From: Chinchilla lanigera
Lineage: Eukaryota; Chordata; Mammalia; Rodentia; Chinchillidae
Length of the DNA: 64,000 bases
Direction: 5' to 3'
NCBI RefSeq assembly: GCF_000276665.1
Contig: NW_004955404.1
Coordinates: forward strand, 27,775,980 to 27,839,979
The translations under genes were made by a program, and so were the position numbers. This document shows positions 34,514-46,329 of the stretch, one piece after another (the first letter of the stretch is position 1; the number at the start of each line of letters is the position of its first letter). The notes beneath the pieces are model-generated. The model was not told the origin of the DNA, searched no databases, and saw nothing but the letters and a program-made list of their open reading frames with translations.

Positions 34514-34623
34514 TGTTCTCTCTGGGTTTTTTTTTTTTTTTGGTACCAGGGATCGAACTCAGGACCTTACACTTGGCAGAAAGGCCTTTATGCCACTGAG
34601 CTATATCCTTGGCCCTGTTCTCT
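34514..34623 (-). mobile_element. ID-type SINE, antisense
   Basis: The reversed ID unit runs from 'ggtaccagggatcgaactcagg' to 'ccactgagctatatccttggccc'. The A-tract shows as 15 T at 34527-34541. An 8-bp duplication TGTTCTCT lies at 34514-34521 and 34616-34623. Five bases (CTGGG) sit between the left duplication and the T run. This copy is more diverged than the one at 14770. Confidence 0.88.
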
Positions 34624-35400
34624 TCATTTTTAAGAGTGGTTTTGGGTGGTATCTTCCTAAAATGAAACACAAATTTCACTCTATAAGCATATATGTTATA
34701 AACAGAAAGACTATCACTCTGCAATACCTTTTATAATAGACAGAAGTCTAAAATTGATCAAATCATCGACAGGCACACAGAAAGGTACATAAACATCTTC
34801 TAGGACCTTTTGCTTGAGCAAATGCAATGCAAGCCCAAAGATATAATTTTGAATGGTGGTTTGTTTATAAGATATCTTTGCAAATACATATATTTTATTT
34901 TTCTTCCAAAGTAAATTATTCAAATAACAAATTATTTTATAGTCCTCTTGATTTTAGACCCCAGAGGCATAGCTTTTATTGTTATCAAACCACCAAATCA
35001 CAGGTATATTTGAAGTAATTGTTCTACTTAATATATTTAATTAAAGAGTATTAATTAAATACCATTTATTCTAATCCTTGTAGCAATTTCTTTCTGCAAC
35101 TGAATTTCTGACTTAGAAGTTTACCATAAATAATACAAAATGACAGCAGCTAGAGGCATTTTTACAAGTCATTGCCTGGTTTGTTCATGAGCCTGCTTAG
35201 CCATGGCAGTTCTAGTGAATTCTGGATACTCCTGAATGTGATAATCCCAATTATTTTTTATTTAAACATCTATATGTCCAATGGAATTGTTTGGTCTTTT
35301 AAATCAGGGACTTTGTCATGTTCACCTCATATAAGCAGGACCTGGTACACAGCACTCAATAAATAGGTGGAGATAAATGTGCTCTGCCTAGTAACAAGGC
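34624..35400. other. Unique AT-rich sequence
   Basis: No gene or repeat recognised. Confidence 0.35.
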
Positions 35401-35404
35401 TTAC

Positions 35405-35580
35405 CTTTGAAGACTTTGGAACAGGTAGTTTGGATTCAAATCAAACTTCTTGATCAAGTCACTAGACTCCCTCCAACCTCTGTGAATCTGAAACTATCTG
35501 CACCCTTGGGTCACAGTGAAGATGAAAGGAGATATATGAGAAATTCCTAGCATGTTTCGGGTAGTCAATGCTATGATCAA
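35405..35580 (+). repeat. MIR SINE
   Basis: 'gtttggattcaaatcaaacttcttgatcaagtcactagactcc', then 'gtgaagatgaaaggagatatatgagaaattcctagcatg' follow the plus-strand MIR order. Confidence 0.65.
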
Positions 35581-35699
35581 ACACCTTACTGAACAAGTTC
35601 CACAAGTACTTCCCTTTTATTCTAGAAATTCTGAATACTTAGGTGCTGAATAAAATTTTAATGAGTGATTGACCCAAACAATGTGCTGCAATGAAGTCA

Positions 35700-35815
35700 A
35701 CATGAATAGAACTTGGAATAAGAACTGATTTTAAGTTCCAGCTCCAAAAATTTGGTAAATCACTTAATCTTTTGAATTCTCAGTTTCCTAACCTCTAAAA
35801 TGAAAATAACATCCT
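35700..35815 (+). repeat. MIR SINE
   Basis: 'attttaagttccagctcc', 'ttggtaaatcacttaatctttt' and 'ctcagtttcctaacctctaaaatgaaaataac' follow the MIR order. This second MIR immediately precedes the inverted L1. Confidence 0.7.
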
Positions 35816-35831
35816 ATATCACTGTGGTTTG

Positions 35832-36097
35832 ATGTTTTTAATTCTTCCAGGAAGATATCCAGAAGGGAACTAGCTGGGTCAAATGGAACCTCTAATCCTA
35901 GTGTTTCTGAGGAATCTCCACACTGATTTCCACAGTGGTTGTACCAGTCTGCACTCCCACCAATAGTGGAAAAGAGTTTTTTTTTCCCCACATCCCCTCC
36001 AACATTTGTTTTTGGTTGATTTCTTGACAGCAGTCATTCTTTCTGGAGTGAGATGGAATCTCACTGTTATTTTAATTTGCATCTTTTGAATGATCAG
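35832..36097 (-). mobile_element. L1 ORF2 fragment, 3' part of an internally inverted L1
   Basis: On the minus strand this reads as the C-terminal end of L1 ORF2. The translation includes WRGCGEKKTLFHYWWECRLV, a hallmark of that region, and then continues in another frame with a PFDP-type motif, so it is frameshifted. It joins head-to-head at about 36097 with an ORF2 piece on the plus strand. It lacks a 3'UTR and A-tract, so the 3' end has been lost. Confidence 0.85.
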
Positions 36098-36549
36098 AAA
36101 ACTGGTTTCCCATATGCTGAAGATGAACTCTAGACCCATGTCTATCACCATGCACTAAACTAAGGTCAAAATGGATCAAAGATCTAAATATTAGAAGAGA
36201 AACACTAAATCTTCTGGAAGAGAGAATAGGTAGAACTCTTGAAAACATAGGTGGAGGCAAGATTTCATGAGCAAAACCCTGATCACTCAGGAAATACTGC
36301 AAAGAATCAACAACAGGAATCTTATGTTATTTATAAAGCTTTCAACAGCAAAAGAAATTACCAATAGAGTAAAAAGACAACCCACAGAGTGCAAAAAAAA
36401 AAGCTTAGCCAGTTTTCCCTTGGACAAAGGACTAATATCTAGGATATATAAAGAACTGAAGAAAATCAGCACTCCCCAAAATTTAAAGACCCAATCCAAA
36501 AATTGGCACCTGAAGTGAATAGACACTTCTTAGAAGAAGTAAAAATGGC
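36098..36549 (+). mobile_element. L1 ORF2 fragment, inverted 5' part of the same L1
   Basis: The plus strand carries ORF2 sequence that normally lies just upstream of the piece at 35832-36097: 'catatgctgaagatgaactctagaccc', 'ggtcaaaatggatcaaagatctaaat', 'gcaaaagaaattaccaatagagtaaaaagacaaccca' and 'gaatagacacttcttag'. The translation from about 36267 (including ISRIYKELK) is recognisable ORF2 with stops. The head-to-head arrangement is what twin-primed reverse transcription produces for an L1 inserted on the minus strand. Confidence 0.85.
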
Positions 36550-37050
36550 ACTCCTCTATCTTAATTTTGACAATTTTACACAGAAAATAAACCAAACTCA
36601 AACTGATTTTAAGTCTTGATGAATAATAACTTGAAGCTGAAAACAAGGAAATACATTATTCATATTTGAACATCTGCCTTATATTCTAGAATTCATCTGT
36701 GAACCTTGATAGGTACAGAAATGCATTATGTAACGAGGAGCCTTAGTTGACATTGTACTCCTAACTCTTTGTTTCCTTATGTAAAATTTTATTTCTCTGG
36801 AATTGCTGAGTAAGTGGTCCTTTTAAAGGGCAAGTAGATTCTGTTTCTGTAGAAGCAGAGTCTTGAATTCTGTTCTGAAATAAAGCAAGCTTTCTTTCCC
36901 TTCCTTGTTTCCTTCATATCTCTCTCCCTCCCTCCTCCCTCTCTCTGTCTCCCCCTCCTTCTGTCCTTCTCTCTCTCTATCTTTCCCCCCTATCAATAGA
37001 ACTTCTTGTTATTCAGTATGAAAGCCAAGATCTGCAATTGCAAGATCTTA
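36550..37050. other. Unique sequence with a C/T-rich tract
   Basis: A polypyrimidine (CTCC/CTTC) stretch occupies about 36890-36990. The rest is unrecognised. Confidence 0.4.
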
Positions 37051-37063
37051 AAAGATAAAGGAG

Positions 37064-37220
37064 AGCCAGGTCTGGTGGTGCATACTTGTAATCCCAGCAC
37101 TAGGGAAGCTGAGGCAGGAAGATCGTTGTGAGTTTGAGGCCAACCTAGGCTACCAAAGTGAGTTCAAGGCCAGTCTGAATTGCATATGGAGACCCTGTCT
37201 CAAAAAGACAAAAAAAAGAC
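37064..37220 (+). mobile_element. B1 SINE
   Basis: Full-length B1-type monomer: 'gccaggtctggtggtgcatacttgtaatcccagcactaggg', 'gaagctgaggcaggaagatc', 'gtgagttcaaggccagtctgaa' and 'gagaccctgtctcaaaaag', then an A-rich tail. The flanks AGATAAAGGAG and AGACGAAGGAA may be an eroded target-site duplication. There is no ID unit attached. Confidence 0.9.
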
Positions 37221-38685
37221 GAAGGAACTAAGCCATGAGGAAAATATATTCTGTGGCTAGAGCTATATCTCCGCAGATGAGGATTATCTATGAAATACCT
37301 GCTTGTCTAGACTTGGTAGCAGGTATAACCTAGGATATTACTCTTGTAGAAGAGCTAAATTTGCTCAAATGAGTCCCAAGCAGAAAGGAGCTCCCTGAGG
37401 ATGAAGCAAGCCAGGAGCTCAGCAGAGGTCCCTACAGGAAAGCCATTAAAGGAACGTGGCCTGAGGACTCAGAGGGCAGCTCAAATCCAGGCTCTAGGCC
37501 TGTGTACAAATTCCCCTCTGTGGTTCTTTAATTATTCAGTAAAATTACAAGACTATAAATTCTGTAGCACAGAAGCTGGGGGAAAGCATGGCCTACTCAT
37601 AAACAGTATAAGAGCAGCGCCTATCTGAGGCCTTGGGACTTAGTGGCCCAAGGTAACTTCCAGAAGAGCAGGGAAGTGCATAGCTATCTACGGGCACAAG
37701 GGATAACTTGGAGGAATCATGGGAGCATTTCCTAAAACATTCCCAGGGGACTTTGATGAGGGAAGCTGGGAAGGTGAGACTTTAGTGATCAAGCAAGATA
37801 GGGAGCACTTACCTTCACACGTGGTGTTCAGGCAAGAGTGACCTAATTTGTCATCAGTGCCAGATAGGTCATATTCCTAGGCACACATCTTATGTTCTCT
37901 GGGTGCTTCCTTCCCTAGATTTGATCTTCTTTGCATCTTTTGGGATGGCTTTCTCAAAGCGCTGTGTGTATTTAACACATTTTCTTTTACTCTCCCATTA
38001 ATTATTTTAAGCGCTTCATTGCATAGAATCACTTTGGGCATAAACAAACAATCAAAATGATCCCATTTTTACATTTTCTCACAAATCATTCCTTATGTCA
38101 GGCTGATTTCTGAGATTTTACTCTTGTATTTCTCATTCATTATTTCCCCAACTTCCCCTAGCACAGCACCCATTATATTTGTGTGACCTGCTGAGGTAAA
38201 TAGAGTGAAACTGACTATGCATCATAGGATTGGCCCTAAAAGCCTCGGGCCCACACCAGCTGTCCTAAGTGTTGAGGCTGGGGACTTCTAGACCCACAGC
38301 ATCCCATATGGCTGCCACTCACTTCCTCTGGCTGTTGACACTTCGAAATGTAGCTAAACTGAAAAGCACTGCAAATGTAAACTACACACTATACTTTGAA
38401 GATTCTATTTTTTAAAGACCATATAAAAGATCTCATTAATAATTTTATATATGTTACATCTTGAAATGATAATGTTCCAGATATTCTTGGTTAAGTGAAA
38501 TATATTATGAAAATTAGTTTCAGCTGCTCCTCTTATACTTTTTTTAATGTGACTAAAAGAAAATGGTGTATTTCATATGTGGCTCCTATTAGATTTTTTA
38601 TTGAACTGTATTGCACTGAATTAAAACATTCCCCATTAAAATACAATTGTGGCTTCTCTTGAGAATATGGGTCCAGTTTGCTCGT
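37221..38685. other. Unique sequence
   Basis: No gene or repeat recognised. The 75-codon frame at 37401-37628 has no motif. Confidence 0.35.
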
Positions 38686-38689
38686 CAAG

Positions 38690-39790
38690 GCCAGTCTATC
38701 AACCTGTGGACATGTCTTCCATCCTGTTCCCCCTCTTATTCCTCTCATCTCTTCTAGCTCCTTCCTGTCTTATCAACAAAGCTTTCTCTGTGCTCTTTCT
38801 CTCCTAACCTTTGTCTGCACCTCCTCTCCCCTTCAACTCCCTGCTTGTGTATCTCCCTCTCCCACCCAGTCGTTGAAATATGACTCAATCCCCTGGGTCC
38901 ACTGATAATGACAGCTTTCTGTTTGCCCTTGTGGCCTCTTGTCTTTCCTCAAAAAGCTCTTCTTGTTGGTTTCCTGTTCAAAGTTCTTGTCTATTCCTAC
39001 TTCGCCAGGCCATCACAGACAGAAACACTGCTTTAGCCATCTCCCTTGGTTCTTCCCCTTAGATGGAAACGAATCTCAGGTTGTGGGACTTGCCCCACAC
39101 TCAGTATCTCCCTCCTTTGACTTCTCCCCATCCCTGCCTTCCACTCTCATTCCCCTCTCCTATGGGGTCTGAGGAACCTTCTCATGGGGATATCTTCTCA
39201 AAAACTATCCCATTCTCCAAGTATCTTCCTGGATTGCTCCAGGATTCAACAATCCGATTGTCGGCCCTCCTCATCTTTCTTCTGCATCTACAGGTGATGT
39301 GCCACCCTTCCACAGTCCCTAGTCTCACTGAAAGGCATAGCAATTCCTACTCGGTCTCCTTCCTTGAGATTTTGCTCAATTTGCCCCTTAAATACTAATG
39401 TTTTCCAACCCGTTCTTCTTGATCTTTAGTCTCTTTCTAAGAAATTTAATCTTCCTCTATGGTTTTAATAACCATTCACGGAATAGTTGTATCATCCATA
39501 AAATTCTAATGCAGGTATCTTGCCTCATGACCAATATGCACATCCATCTTTCTTACCAGACGTTTTTCTCAGGACATATTATCAACGTCTCAAACATTGT
39601 TCATCTAAACCTGAAGGTATGTTCTCACCCGCACCTGAACTTTTCACTTCTTCAACATTTAACCAGTCACCAAATTGGCCTTTGCGCATCTACACATATA
39701 CATTCACTCAGTCTAGGATGCTTACTTATAACTGTCACTGCCTTTGCAGCCAGGTAAGTCAGACTCCAGCAGAGGAGACCCTGCCCTGAT
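38690..39790 (+). repeat. Old L2-type LINE body, diverged
   Basis: A 1.1-kb pyrimidine-rich stretch. Segments such as 'ttgtggcctcttgtctttcctcaaaaagctc' and 'aatatgcacatccatctttcttaccagacgtttttctcaggacatattatcaacgtctcaaacattg' follow the order of the L2 ORF2 region. The pyrimidine bias explains several 75-119-codon overlapping plus-strand frames (for example 39063-39398 and 39398-39757), none of which is a gene I recognise. Boundaries are uncertain. Confidence 0.45.
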
Positions 39791-40004
39791 TAGAGTGCCT
39801 CGCTTCACTCTACCACTGTAGCCACCTAAGACATCAAACCAGTTGGAATTTCCACTATTCCCTTTTTATGCTCTTTCTTCATAAGAACTGCAATTAAATA
39901 ATTATTTATGTAGTTCTGCTTGAGGTCTTCTCATCCTAATTATTTTATATTTCATGAAGAATGTAAGAACTGTTCACATATACAGTCCCTGACAATAAAT
40001 AAGT

Positions 40005-40140
40005 TTCTAAAGCCTAGGTTTCTTTTATGGAAAATGGAGATGATAATTCTAGTCCAAGGTTTTGTTCATAATTCAATTAAATCATAAATATAGTTCAACA
40101 AGGCCACTGTCTGGCCCACAGTAGGCCATGGTACTCCCCA
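40005..40140 (+). repeat. MIR SINE, 3' part
   Basis: 'ggtttcttttatggaaaatggagatgataattc' and 'tgtctggcccacagtagg' resemble the MIR 3' half. Confidence 0.55.
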
Positions 40141-41720
40141 AAGTTCAGGAAAATAGATTCTGAGAAAGAGGTTGAAGTGGGCAAAGGTGTAGCCATGCTG
40201 GGGGAAGGGGCGTGGCAGGGAAGACAAAAAGGAACACCTTCAGGGTAGAAGTGACAGATGGGCAGCTGGCTGGAGTAAGTAAGACTAACTTTTCAAAAGG
40301 ATCCAATATTCCCAACACAACCAAACCCCAAGAGAAATCTCCTGTCCCATGTTTCCACAGAGAGGGCCACTCCTACTGGATAGACCCACTTTGCTAGGCT
40401 TTTTGTAGAGAGAAGCAACCCTTTGGGTAATGGTCCCTACTCTCCCCAGTGGGGAGAATGACCTTGTCTCTTTCTTATGCCTCTCAGTCACATGAAACAA
40501 AGAGAAGGTGAGAGTAGCCTCGCAATTTCCTCTTCCCATGCAAAGCACACTGGAGCCAGTGCCCTGGGTTTGCCTCCAACAGGGCCGGAGACTTAGAGTC
40601 TTTTGGCCACTGGCCAAAGGCTGACTCTCAGAACCCAAATCTCCCCACACATGGGCTCTGAGGTCAAGTTTTGAGGCCTGTGGTACAAAGAGCCCCCCAG
40701 GTCTTCAGCATAATATGCAGCAAAATTTTAGAGAGAACTTTGAGAATAGGTGGACCTCTATTAATACTAGTGATCCCCCCTTTTGGATATCAGTAGGTTA
40801 TAGTTCTTCCTTATTGGTTAGAATCCAGAAAGAAAGATCTTAGAATCTACAACTCCAATAATTGTCTTCAGAGTAGCATTTGCTATTTACAGAATATTAC
40901 CTGGTCTTTTACCTCCTTTTCTTCTTTTCAATTATGAAATTTAGGTACAGAGGTATTATAATTGCACTTATAAAAAATGTTGATGTTTAGAAAGTTGCTA
41001 AACTGTAAGACTAATATTCAAATGCAGATGACTAGACACCATATATTTTGCTCTTTACCCTCCTTACCTGAAAAAACACAGATCCAGAAAGCCAGGTGTC
41101 TTTCATCTGAAGATAGTGTGTGACCCTGTGGTCTGTGTGGTCATCAGGTTTAGATGATAATCTGAACCTTCCGAGAAAGCTTTTTAAGTGGCCACATTCT
41201 AGGGAGTCCTTTTCCCTGACTATTAGATAAATAGCCTTTTTTCTATTGTCCTTGTTGCTTCTGTAACCTTAAATGGTGAACACTAAATACAGATTTAAAT
41301 CACAAAATACACAGAAGCAGAAATTAAACAGAAAGGTAAATATGGTACTGAAGCCTTAATTCCTACATATGAGCAAACAAAAAAGAAATTAAATCAAGTA
41401 ATTCCTCTCAAATCAGATAAAGTGGTCCTATCATTAATGCTTCTTCTTTGGTTATGAGAAGTAGAACATGTTCTGCTGCTCTCTGAGGGTAACCAAGCCT
41501 CACAACACTGTGACTACCCTAAATATTCTTTTTTTGCAACACGTATATTTGTCTAACTTTCAGGTTGGTTGTTCTCATCTTCAGCTTCCTCATATCCATA
41601 CCCCTCAGGCTCCTGCACCCAGGGCTTCTCTCTGAGAGATGTGGATGTTTACTTGGATGCTTCAAGGACAGTCATGAGGAACTGGGTTGCCATCTAGGTT
41701 AGAGAGATTAGTTAGTAGTC
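40141..41720. other. Unique sequence, a faint antisense MIR possible near 40900-41040
   Basis: No gene recognised. The minus-strand 121-codon frame at 40285-40650 has no identifiable domain and no exon context. Confidence 0.35.
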
Positions 41721-41724
41721 AGGA

Positions 41725-41950
41725 TATGTAATATGTGATTAAAAACATAGATTTTGAAGCTTGAAATAAAGGTGTTCAAATATTCAGATATGACCGCTGC
41801 TTTATATATACTTCAAGTGTATCTCTTAAATTGGCTAAGCCTGTTTGCTCATTTTGTAAAAGTAGGTATAATGCCTTCTTCTAGTTGCTATGAGATAATT
41901 TAGTGAAATAATTCCACAGCACTTGTTAGATAACAAATGTTTAATAAAGA
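41725..41950 (+). repeat. MIR SINE
   Basis: 'aaaacatagattttgaagc', 'tgctcattttgtaaaagtaggtataatgcc', 'gctatgagataatttagtgaaataattccacagcacttgttagataacaaatgtttaataaa' follow the MIR order through its 3' end. Confidence 0.75.
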
Positions 41951-42034
41951 AAAAATTATTTAGAAGTGAACCTTCCTAAATCTCAGGGGGTTTTTTTCCT
42001 TATCTTACTCTTGTCTTTAGAATAATTTGCTGTT

Positions 42035-42192
42035 GGTTTTTGTTTTTGTCTTTTTGAAACAGGGTCTCACTAGGCAGTTCAGGCTGGCCCTGAACTCACT
42101 TTGTAGGCCAGGCTGGTGTTGAACTCTTAGAAATCCTCTTGCCTCAGCCTCCCAAGTGCTGAGATTACAGGCACGCAACACCATGCCAAACT
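42035..42192 (-). mobile_element. B1 SINE, antisense
   Basis: Reversed B1: 'tttttgaaacagggtctcact', 'caggctggccctgaactcactttgtaggccaggctgg', 'cctcagcctcccaagtgctgagattacaggca'. The A-tail shows as T-rich at 42035-42055. No clear duplication was seen. Confidence 0.9.
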
Positions 42193-42605
42193 TCTTGTCT
42201 TACTTTAGAACCATTTTCATAGTTAGTGATGTTCATGCATCATCCTACCTACTGCTTGAAACTTTTGGAAAAAAAGTCTTGCACTTTTCCTAATACTCTG
42301 CAATAGTTTGCAGAAAATAAATGCCCCAGAGTATTCAATGAAAGATAAAGGAATCTGCCCTTAATGCATGCGATTGGCCTCATTATTTAGCCATAGTACA
42401 CACCTTTCACATTCAAAGTTCATTCACACCGTACCAGATAGTTTGTTCTGTATACAATGCACCAGGTTGATGGACTCCCAGCTTCTGTGCAGTGTTTCAG
42501 GAGTAATGAAACGCAGCTACAGAACTCTGCTCAAGACCAGCAATGTGAATAGAATACAACCCAAAGATGTAGACCACACTCAGCCTTTACCTTGATACAA
42601 TTTCT
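42193..42605. other. Unique sequence
   Basis: No gene or repeat recognised. Confidence 0.35.
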
Positions 42606-42609
42606 GTTC

Positions 42610-42835
42610 AAAAGATTCAAGTGATCAATCTTGCCTGCCTATGTCTGGTTATACGTGCAACCATTTTGAAGATGACATTGTGCAATATAACAACCACTGT
42701 TAATATCTTATCACCATGTTTTGAAATTCTGTACCATTTTTATTGTTCTCAATGCTGTTTTGTTTATGTGTTCATTTCTGTTGTTTTGGATTTGTTTTAA
42801 AATGAAAAACAAAATTTATATGTATATATAAGGAT
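42610..42835 (+). repeat. L1-tail module, copy C
   Basis: Contains 'aaccattttgaagatgacattgtgcaatataacaaccactgttaatatcttatcaccatgttttgaaattctgtaccatttttattgtt' and ends in 'ttttaaaatgaaaaacaaaa'. It is followed at once by copies D and E. The junction at about 42820-42845 ('tatgtatatataaggataac') matches the sequence upstream of the module in the L1 at 31116-31160. Confidence 0.65.
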
Positions 42836-42839
42836 AACT

Positions 42840-43270
42840 GGAATAGGTGCACTGCTGATGTCTGTGGTTTATTGAGAGGAACAGTCAGTGCTTAAAATTT
42901 TCTTTTTTCTTGGCCAATTTTGCGTGCTTGAATTTGGTAATCAGAATGACTGATCTGAAAACAATAATATGCAGAATAAGAACCATTGTTGAACTCCTAC
43001 CACCTTGTATGGTGAAGCTCTGCATCATTTCCAATGTTTCATTTTATTTGTTTATTTATTTATTTTACTTTTAGTCTTTGACTGTTTGATCAAGCTTACC
43101 TTCTTACGTCTAGTGGACTGAGCAACTTCATTAAAGATAACAGTATGTAATGTAGCAACCATTGTAAATTTCTATCATTTTGTTTTGAGATCATGTATCA
43201 TTTTTGTCATTTTTGTGTTGTTTTGATTTTGTCTTCATTGTTGTTTTGTCAGCTTTTAAATTTTTAAAAT
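42840..43270 (+). repeat. L1-tail modules, copies D and E in tandem
   Basis: Copy D (to about 43075): 'ggaacagtcagtgctta', then 'aagaaccattgttgaactcctaccaccttgtatggtgaagctctgcatcatttccaatg'. Copy E: 'gagcaacttcattaaagataacagtatgtaatgtagcaaccattgtaaatttctatcattttgttttgagatcatgtatc', ending in an A-rich tail near 43255-43278. D and E are themselves homologous (ACCATTGT...CTATCA/CTACCA...TGTATCAT/TGCATCAT), so the 3'UTR contains an internal tandem duplication. Confidence 0.65.
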
Positions 43271-43278
43271 AAAAAATG

Positions 43279-45340
43279 ATTCCAGTGACAGCCATGTCAC
43301 AAGAGGCTAGTGGCCTAGATACAAAGCCATCAGTCTGGAGAAGAAGACTTTGTGCTACAACATTTTACAACTTTCAGGAACTCAGTAGTTACTTTTTCAA
43401 AGAAGGAGAAGGATCATGAGAATGAAAAGAAAAGAAAAGAAAAAAAAAAACTACTTATGGACACAGACCTTCCCAGGAGCGTATTTTGAATTAGAAGCCC
43501 CTTTCCTTGCCACAAAACACAGTTACAATCTCCATAGGGGGAGGGACCATACCATCTGTTTTTAATGATCCCCAGTCTGAATACAGTATTTCCAAAATGT
43601 ACATTAGTTAGGTTGTCCACAGCCCAACAAAGCACTAAATTTCATAATGCAACTGTACCACAATAGACATTCATGAACAAGAAAGTGCTTTTACAAGAAC
43701 ATGAATCCCAGAAAGTCACATTTTACACAAGCAGAAAAGAAATATGCAATTTTTTTCAATTTAACTGCTAATGAATCAGACTATATTATTATTTTAAAGT
43801 GCAAAATGACCTCTTCAAACAGTCCTCTGGTGAATCTGAAAGAATCAATAGCTGGTAATAATTCAGTATCTCCCACTGAAGAAGAATCTGAAAGACAAAC
43901 AGACCTGGCTGAAAACCAGGCATAGCATATGTCCCCATGCTGCAGGAAACATTGCAGTATGTGCCTGACAGGGAGCGGGGAGCCTATGTTTGGTAAATAA
44001 CCTCCATTAAGTCTGATCTGAAAGTGCTCTCTTCCTGACTTTATCAATAAGGTTACTATGTGACTTTAAAAAATTCCACTGCTCTAGGAAAACTTCTGTT
44101 TCCTTTTATGCCCAGATTTAGCAGGTTTTTCAAAGCCCTTCTTATTAAGAAAAGTTGTGGCTGGAAAAATGGATAAGTAGTTACAACTATTCCAGGAAGC
44201 TATAAATATTCTGGTTTAAGGCATTTAAGAAATTATCCTCTCCTTTATTGTCTCTCAGGGCCACCTACAACCTGGTGCTGCCCTCCCAAAGTGAAGTGGA
44301 TGGTCCTAAATGATCATAGGTGGGTTTTAAAAAATAAACACAAAATTAGTTTCACACCTACTTAGACAGCTTAGAATTTTAATGTGTGAAGTATGCCAGG
44401 ACTCTGCAGTGAAATAAAGCTTTGCATTCAAACGGATTTAAGCCAATCGGAAAACAGTACAGAGCACTGCCCATTTCATAATTAGGGAGCATTACTCCAA
44501 GTTCTAGATTTTACTTATTAATGAATAAAGAATTACTTGACCCACTTTTGCCATTTATTCACAAGGACCTTGTTTTCAAAAAGTGTTAAAATAGCCTGAA
44601 GGCTCTGATTTATGCCCACCAAATCCAGGAAATTCAAAGTTAATCCTCTGAACTATTTGTGTCTCATTCTGCTGCAAACATTCTATATAAAACTGTGCTC
44701 TGTTTGAGGATAATACAAAATAAAGAGAATATGGTAGATTTTCCTGCATACAATTTTTTCAGCTTTAAAACTCAAAACCATATTCCAATGTACTTTTCAT
44801 TGTCTTTCTCTGTCTTCCACAGCTGTATTTCATTCATGCTGCGATCTACTCTTGGTGATACCCACAGTCCTTCCTTAGAGATTCAGGACCAACCAGCAAT
44901 ACTGAAGGGCCAAGAGTTCACCAAGCATGAGAATTCTCAAACTACAAGAGGTGATAACAGTTAAAAGTGCTCTTTTTCCTCCCCTCTTTTCCAAATGTCT
45001 TTCTGTGGATGCCAGATGTTGGAAAACTTTCTTAGTGAAAATAAAACACAAAAACAATTGGAATATGAGTCAAAAGACAAAGATTGTGTTTCCCTACCTA
45101 CAACTGCCCTCTGGCCCTTTCTGATTACTACATTCTTACCTATTTCTCAAATACCATTTATACTTTCACCTCTTGCACCTGGTTATCCCTGCTGTGACTT
45201 CCAATTTCCCTAAGTATGAAATTAGCAGGGAAGATTTAAGTCTTTAAAGCCTCCTCCAACTCTGAAATGTTGTTTCTTTGAAATTTCCCTATACAAAATG
45301 ACTTTTCCATCTCTGAACTGCAGAAATATCCTCCTGCCCG
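43279..45340. other. Unique sequence
   Basis: An AAAAG/A-rich run lies at about 43423-43450. No gene: the 88-101-codon frames at 43781-44047 (minus) and 44659-44964 (plus) have no recognised motif. Confidence 0.35.
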
Positions 45341-45344
45341 TTCT

Positions 45345-45560
45345 TAACATTCACTCAGTTCAAGTACTAGCTTTGTCACATGCCAGCTCTGAGACCTTGA
45401 TCAAGTTACTTCCTCTCTAAGCCTCAGTTTCCTTATCCATCAATACGAATCATAATGGTTGGTGACAGCTACTCTAAAGTTGGTTCAAGAGTTAGAGGAA
45501 AGAACATGTATAAAGAGCCCATTATAGTGGCTGTCAATTGTTAAATAATCAATATTAACT
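45345..45560 (+). repeat. MIR SINE
   Basis: 'ttcaagtactagctttgtcacatgccagctctgagaccttgatcaagttacttcctctctaagcctcagtttccttatcc' is a clear plus-strand MIR, continuing to its 3' end. Confidence 0.88.
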
Positions 45561-45754
45561 GGAGCCACTTCTAGCTAATTTTTCCTTGTATGTTTTGTCA
45601 TGTACAGCAGGAACTCAACAGTATTTTGGTGAGTACTTAATTTTTACAGCTTTATATCTGATTTTTTGACCACTAACATTCTATATCTAATTTTCTGGTG
45701 AATATAAGTCTTCTGCCAATTCAACTCTTAAAACTATATGAACATAATGATTTC

Positions 45755-46168
45755 TTAGTTTTCTCATTGCTAAGACAAAATACTTGACACCCAAAGTTAA
45801 AGGAGGAAAGGTTTATTTAGCTCACAGTTCGAGGAGGTTTCAGTCCATAATTAGCTGGCTCCAAGGCAGGGTGGCACATGGCAAAGGGGCAACAGCCCAT
45901 GGTGGTGGAAGATAGCAAAAGCAACAAGAGAGGAGAGAAAAGGCAAGCCTCTTTTTGTCCCTTATATTGTATCCAATCTACTGGGATTAAGGCAGTGCCA
46001 ATCCAATCAGTGGACTGATCCACCAATCACCAACTCTTAATCCCAGAACCTTTAATCCCAGCACTGCACTATGAATCAATCACACACTCTAGATTCAGTT
46101 ACTTCTGAAAAAGCCCATCTAAAAGTGCATGAGGCTTTGTAGGGACATCTACACACAAACCATAATAA
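45755..46168 (-). mobile_element. ERVL-MaLR-type solo LTR, antisense
   Basis: Reverse-orientation landmarks: 'aaaggtttatttagctcacagtt', 'ggtttcagtccataattagctggctcc', 'cagtggactgatccaccaatcac' and 'agggacatctacacacaaaccataat'. Same class as the LTRs at 19063, 51585 and 63450, diverged differently. No internal viral region. Confidence 0.7.
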
Positions 46169-46226
46169 TAATCCATGACAATATTCTCAGTCTTCCACAA
46201 TTCCATAGCTATGTTAGTAATTTTAG

Positions 46227-46329
46227 AAAAGCAACCTAAGGGCTGGGGATATAGTTCAGTGGCACAGTGCCTGCGTGGCAAGCACAAGGTCATGAGTTCA
46301 ATCCCCAGTGCAAGAAAAAAAGCAGCCTA
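46227..46329 (+). mobile_element. ID-type SINE, sense
   Basis: The only plus-strand free-standing ID in the window: 'gggctggggatatagttcagtggcacagtgcctgcgtggcaagcacaagg', 'gagttcaatccccagtgc', then A8. Flanks AAAAGCAACCTA (46227-46238) and AAAAGCAGCCTA (46318-46329) form a 12-bp duplication with one mismatch. Divergence within this unit is low. Confidence 0.92.

Noticed and set aside
39745..39763. Acceptor-like and donor-like strings four bases apart
   Set aside because: Sits inside probable L2 sequence and no flanking exons can be identified; probably chance.
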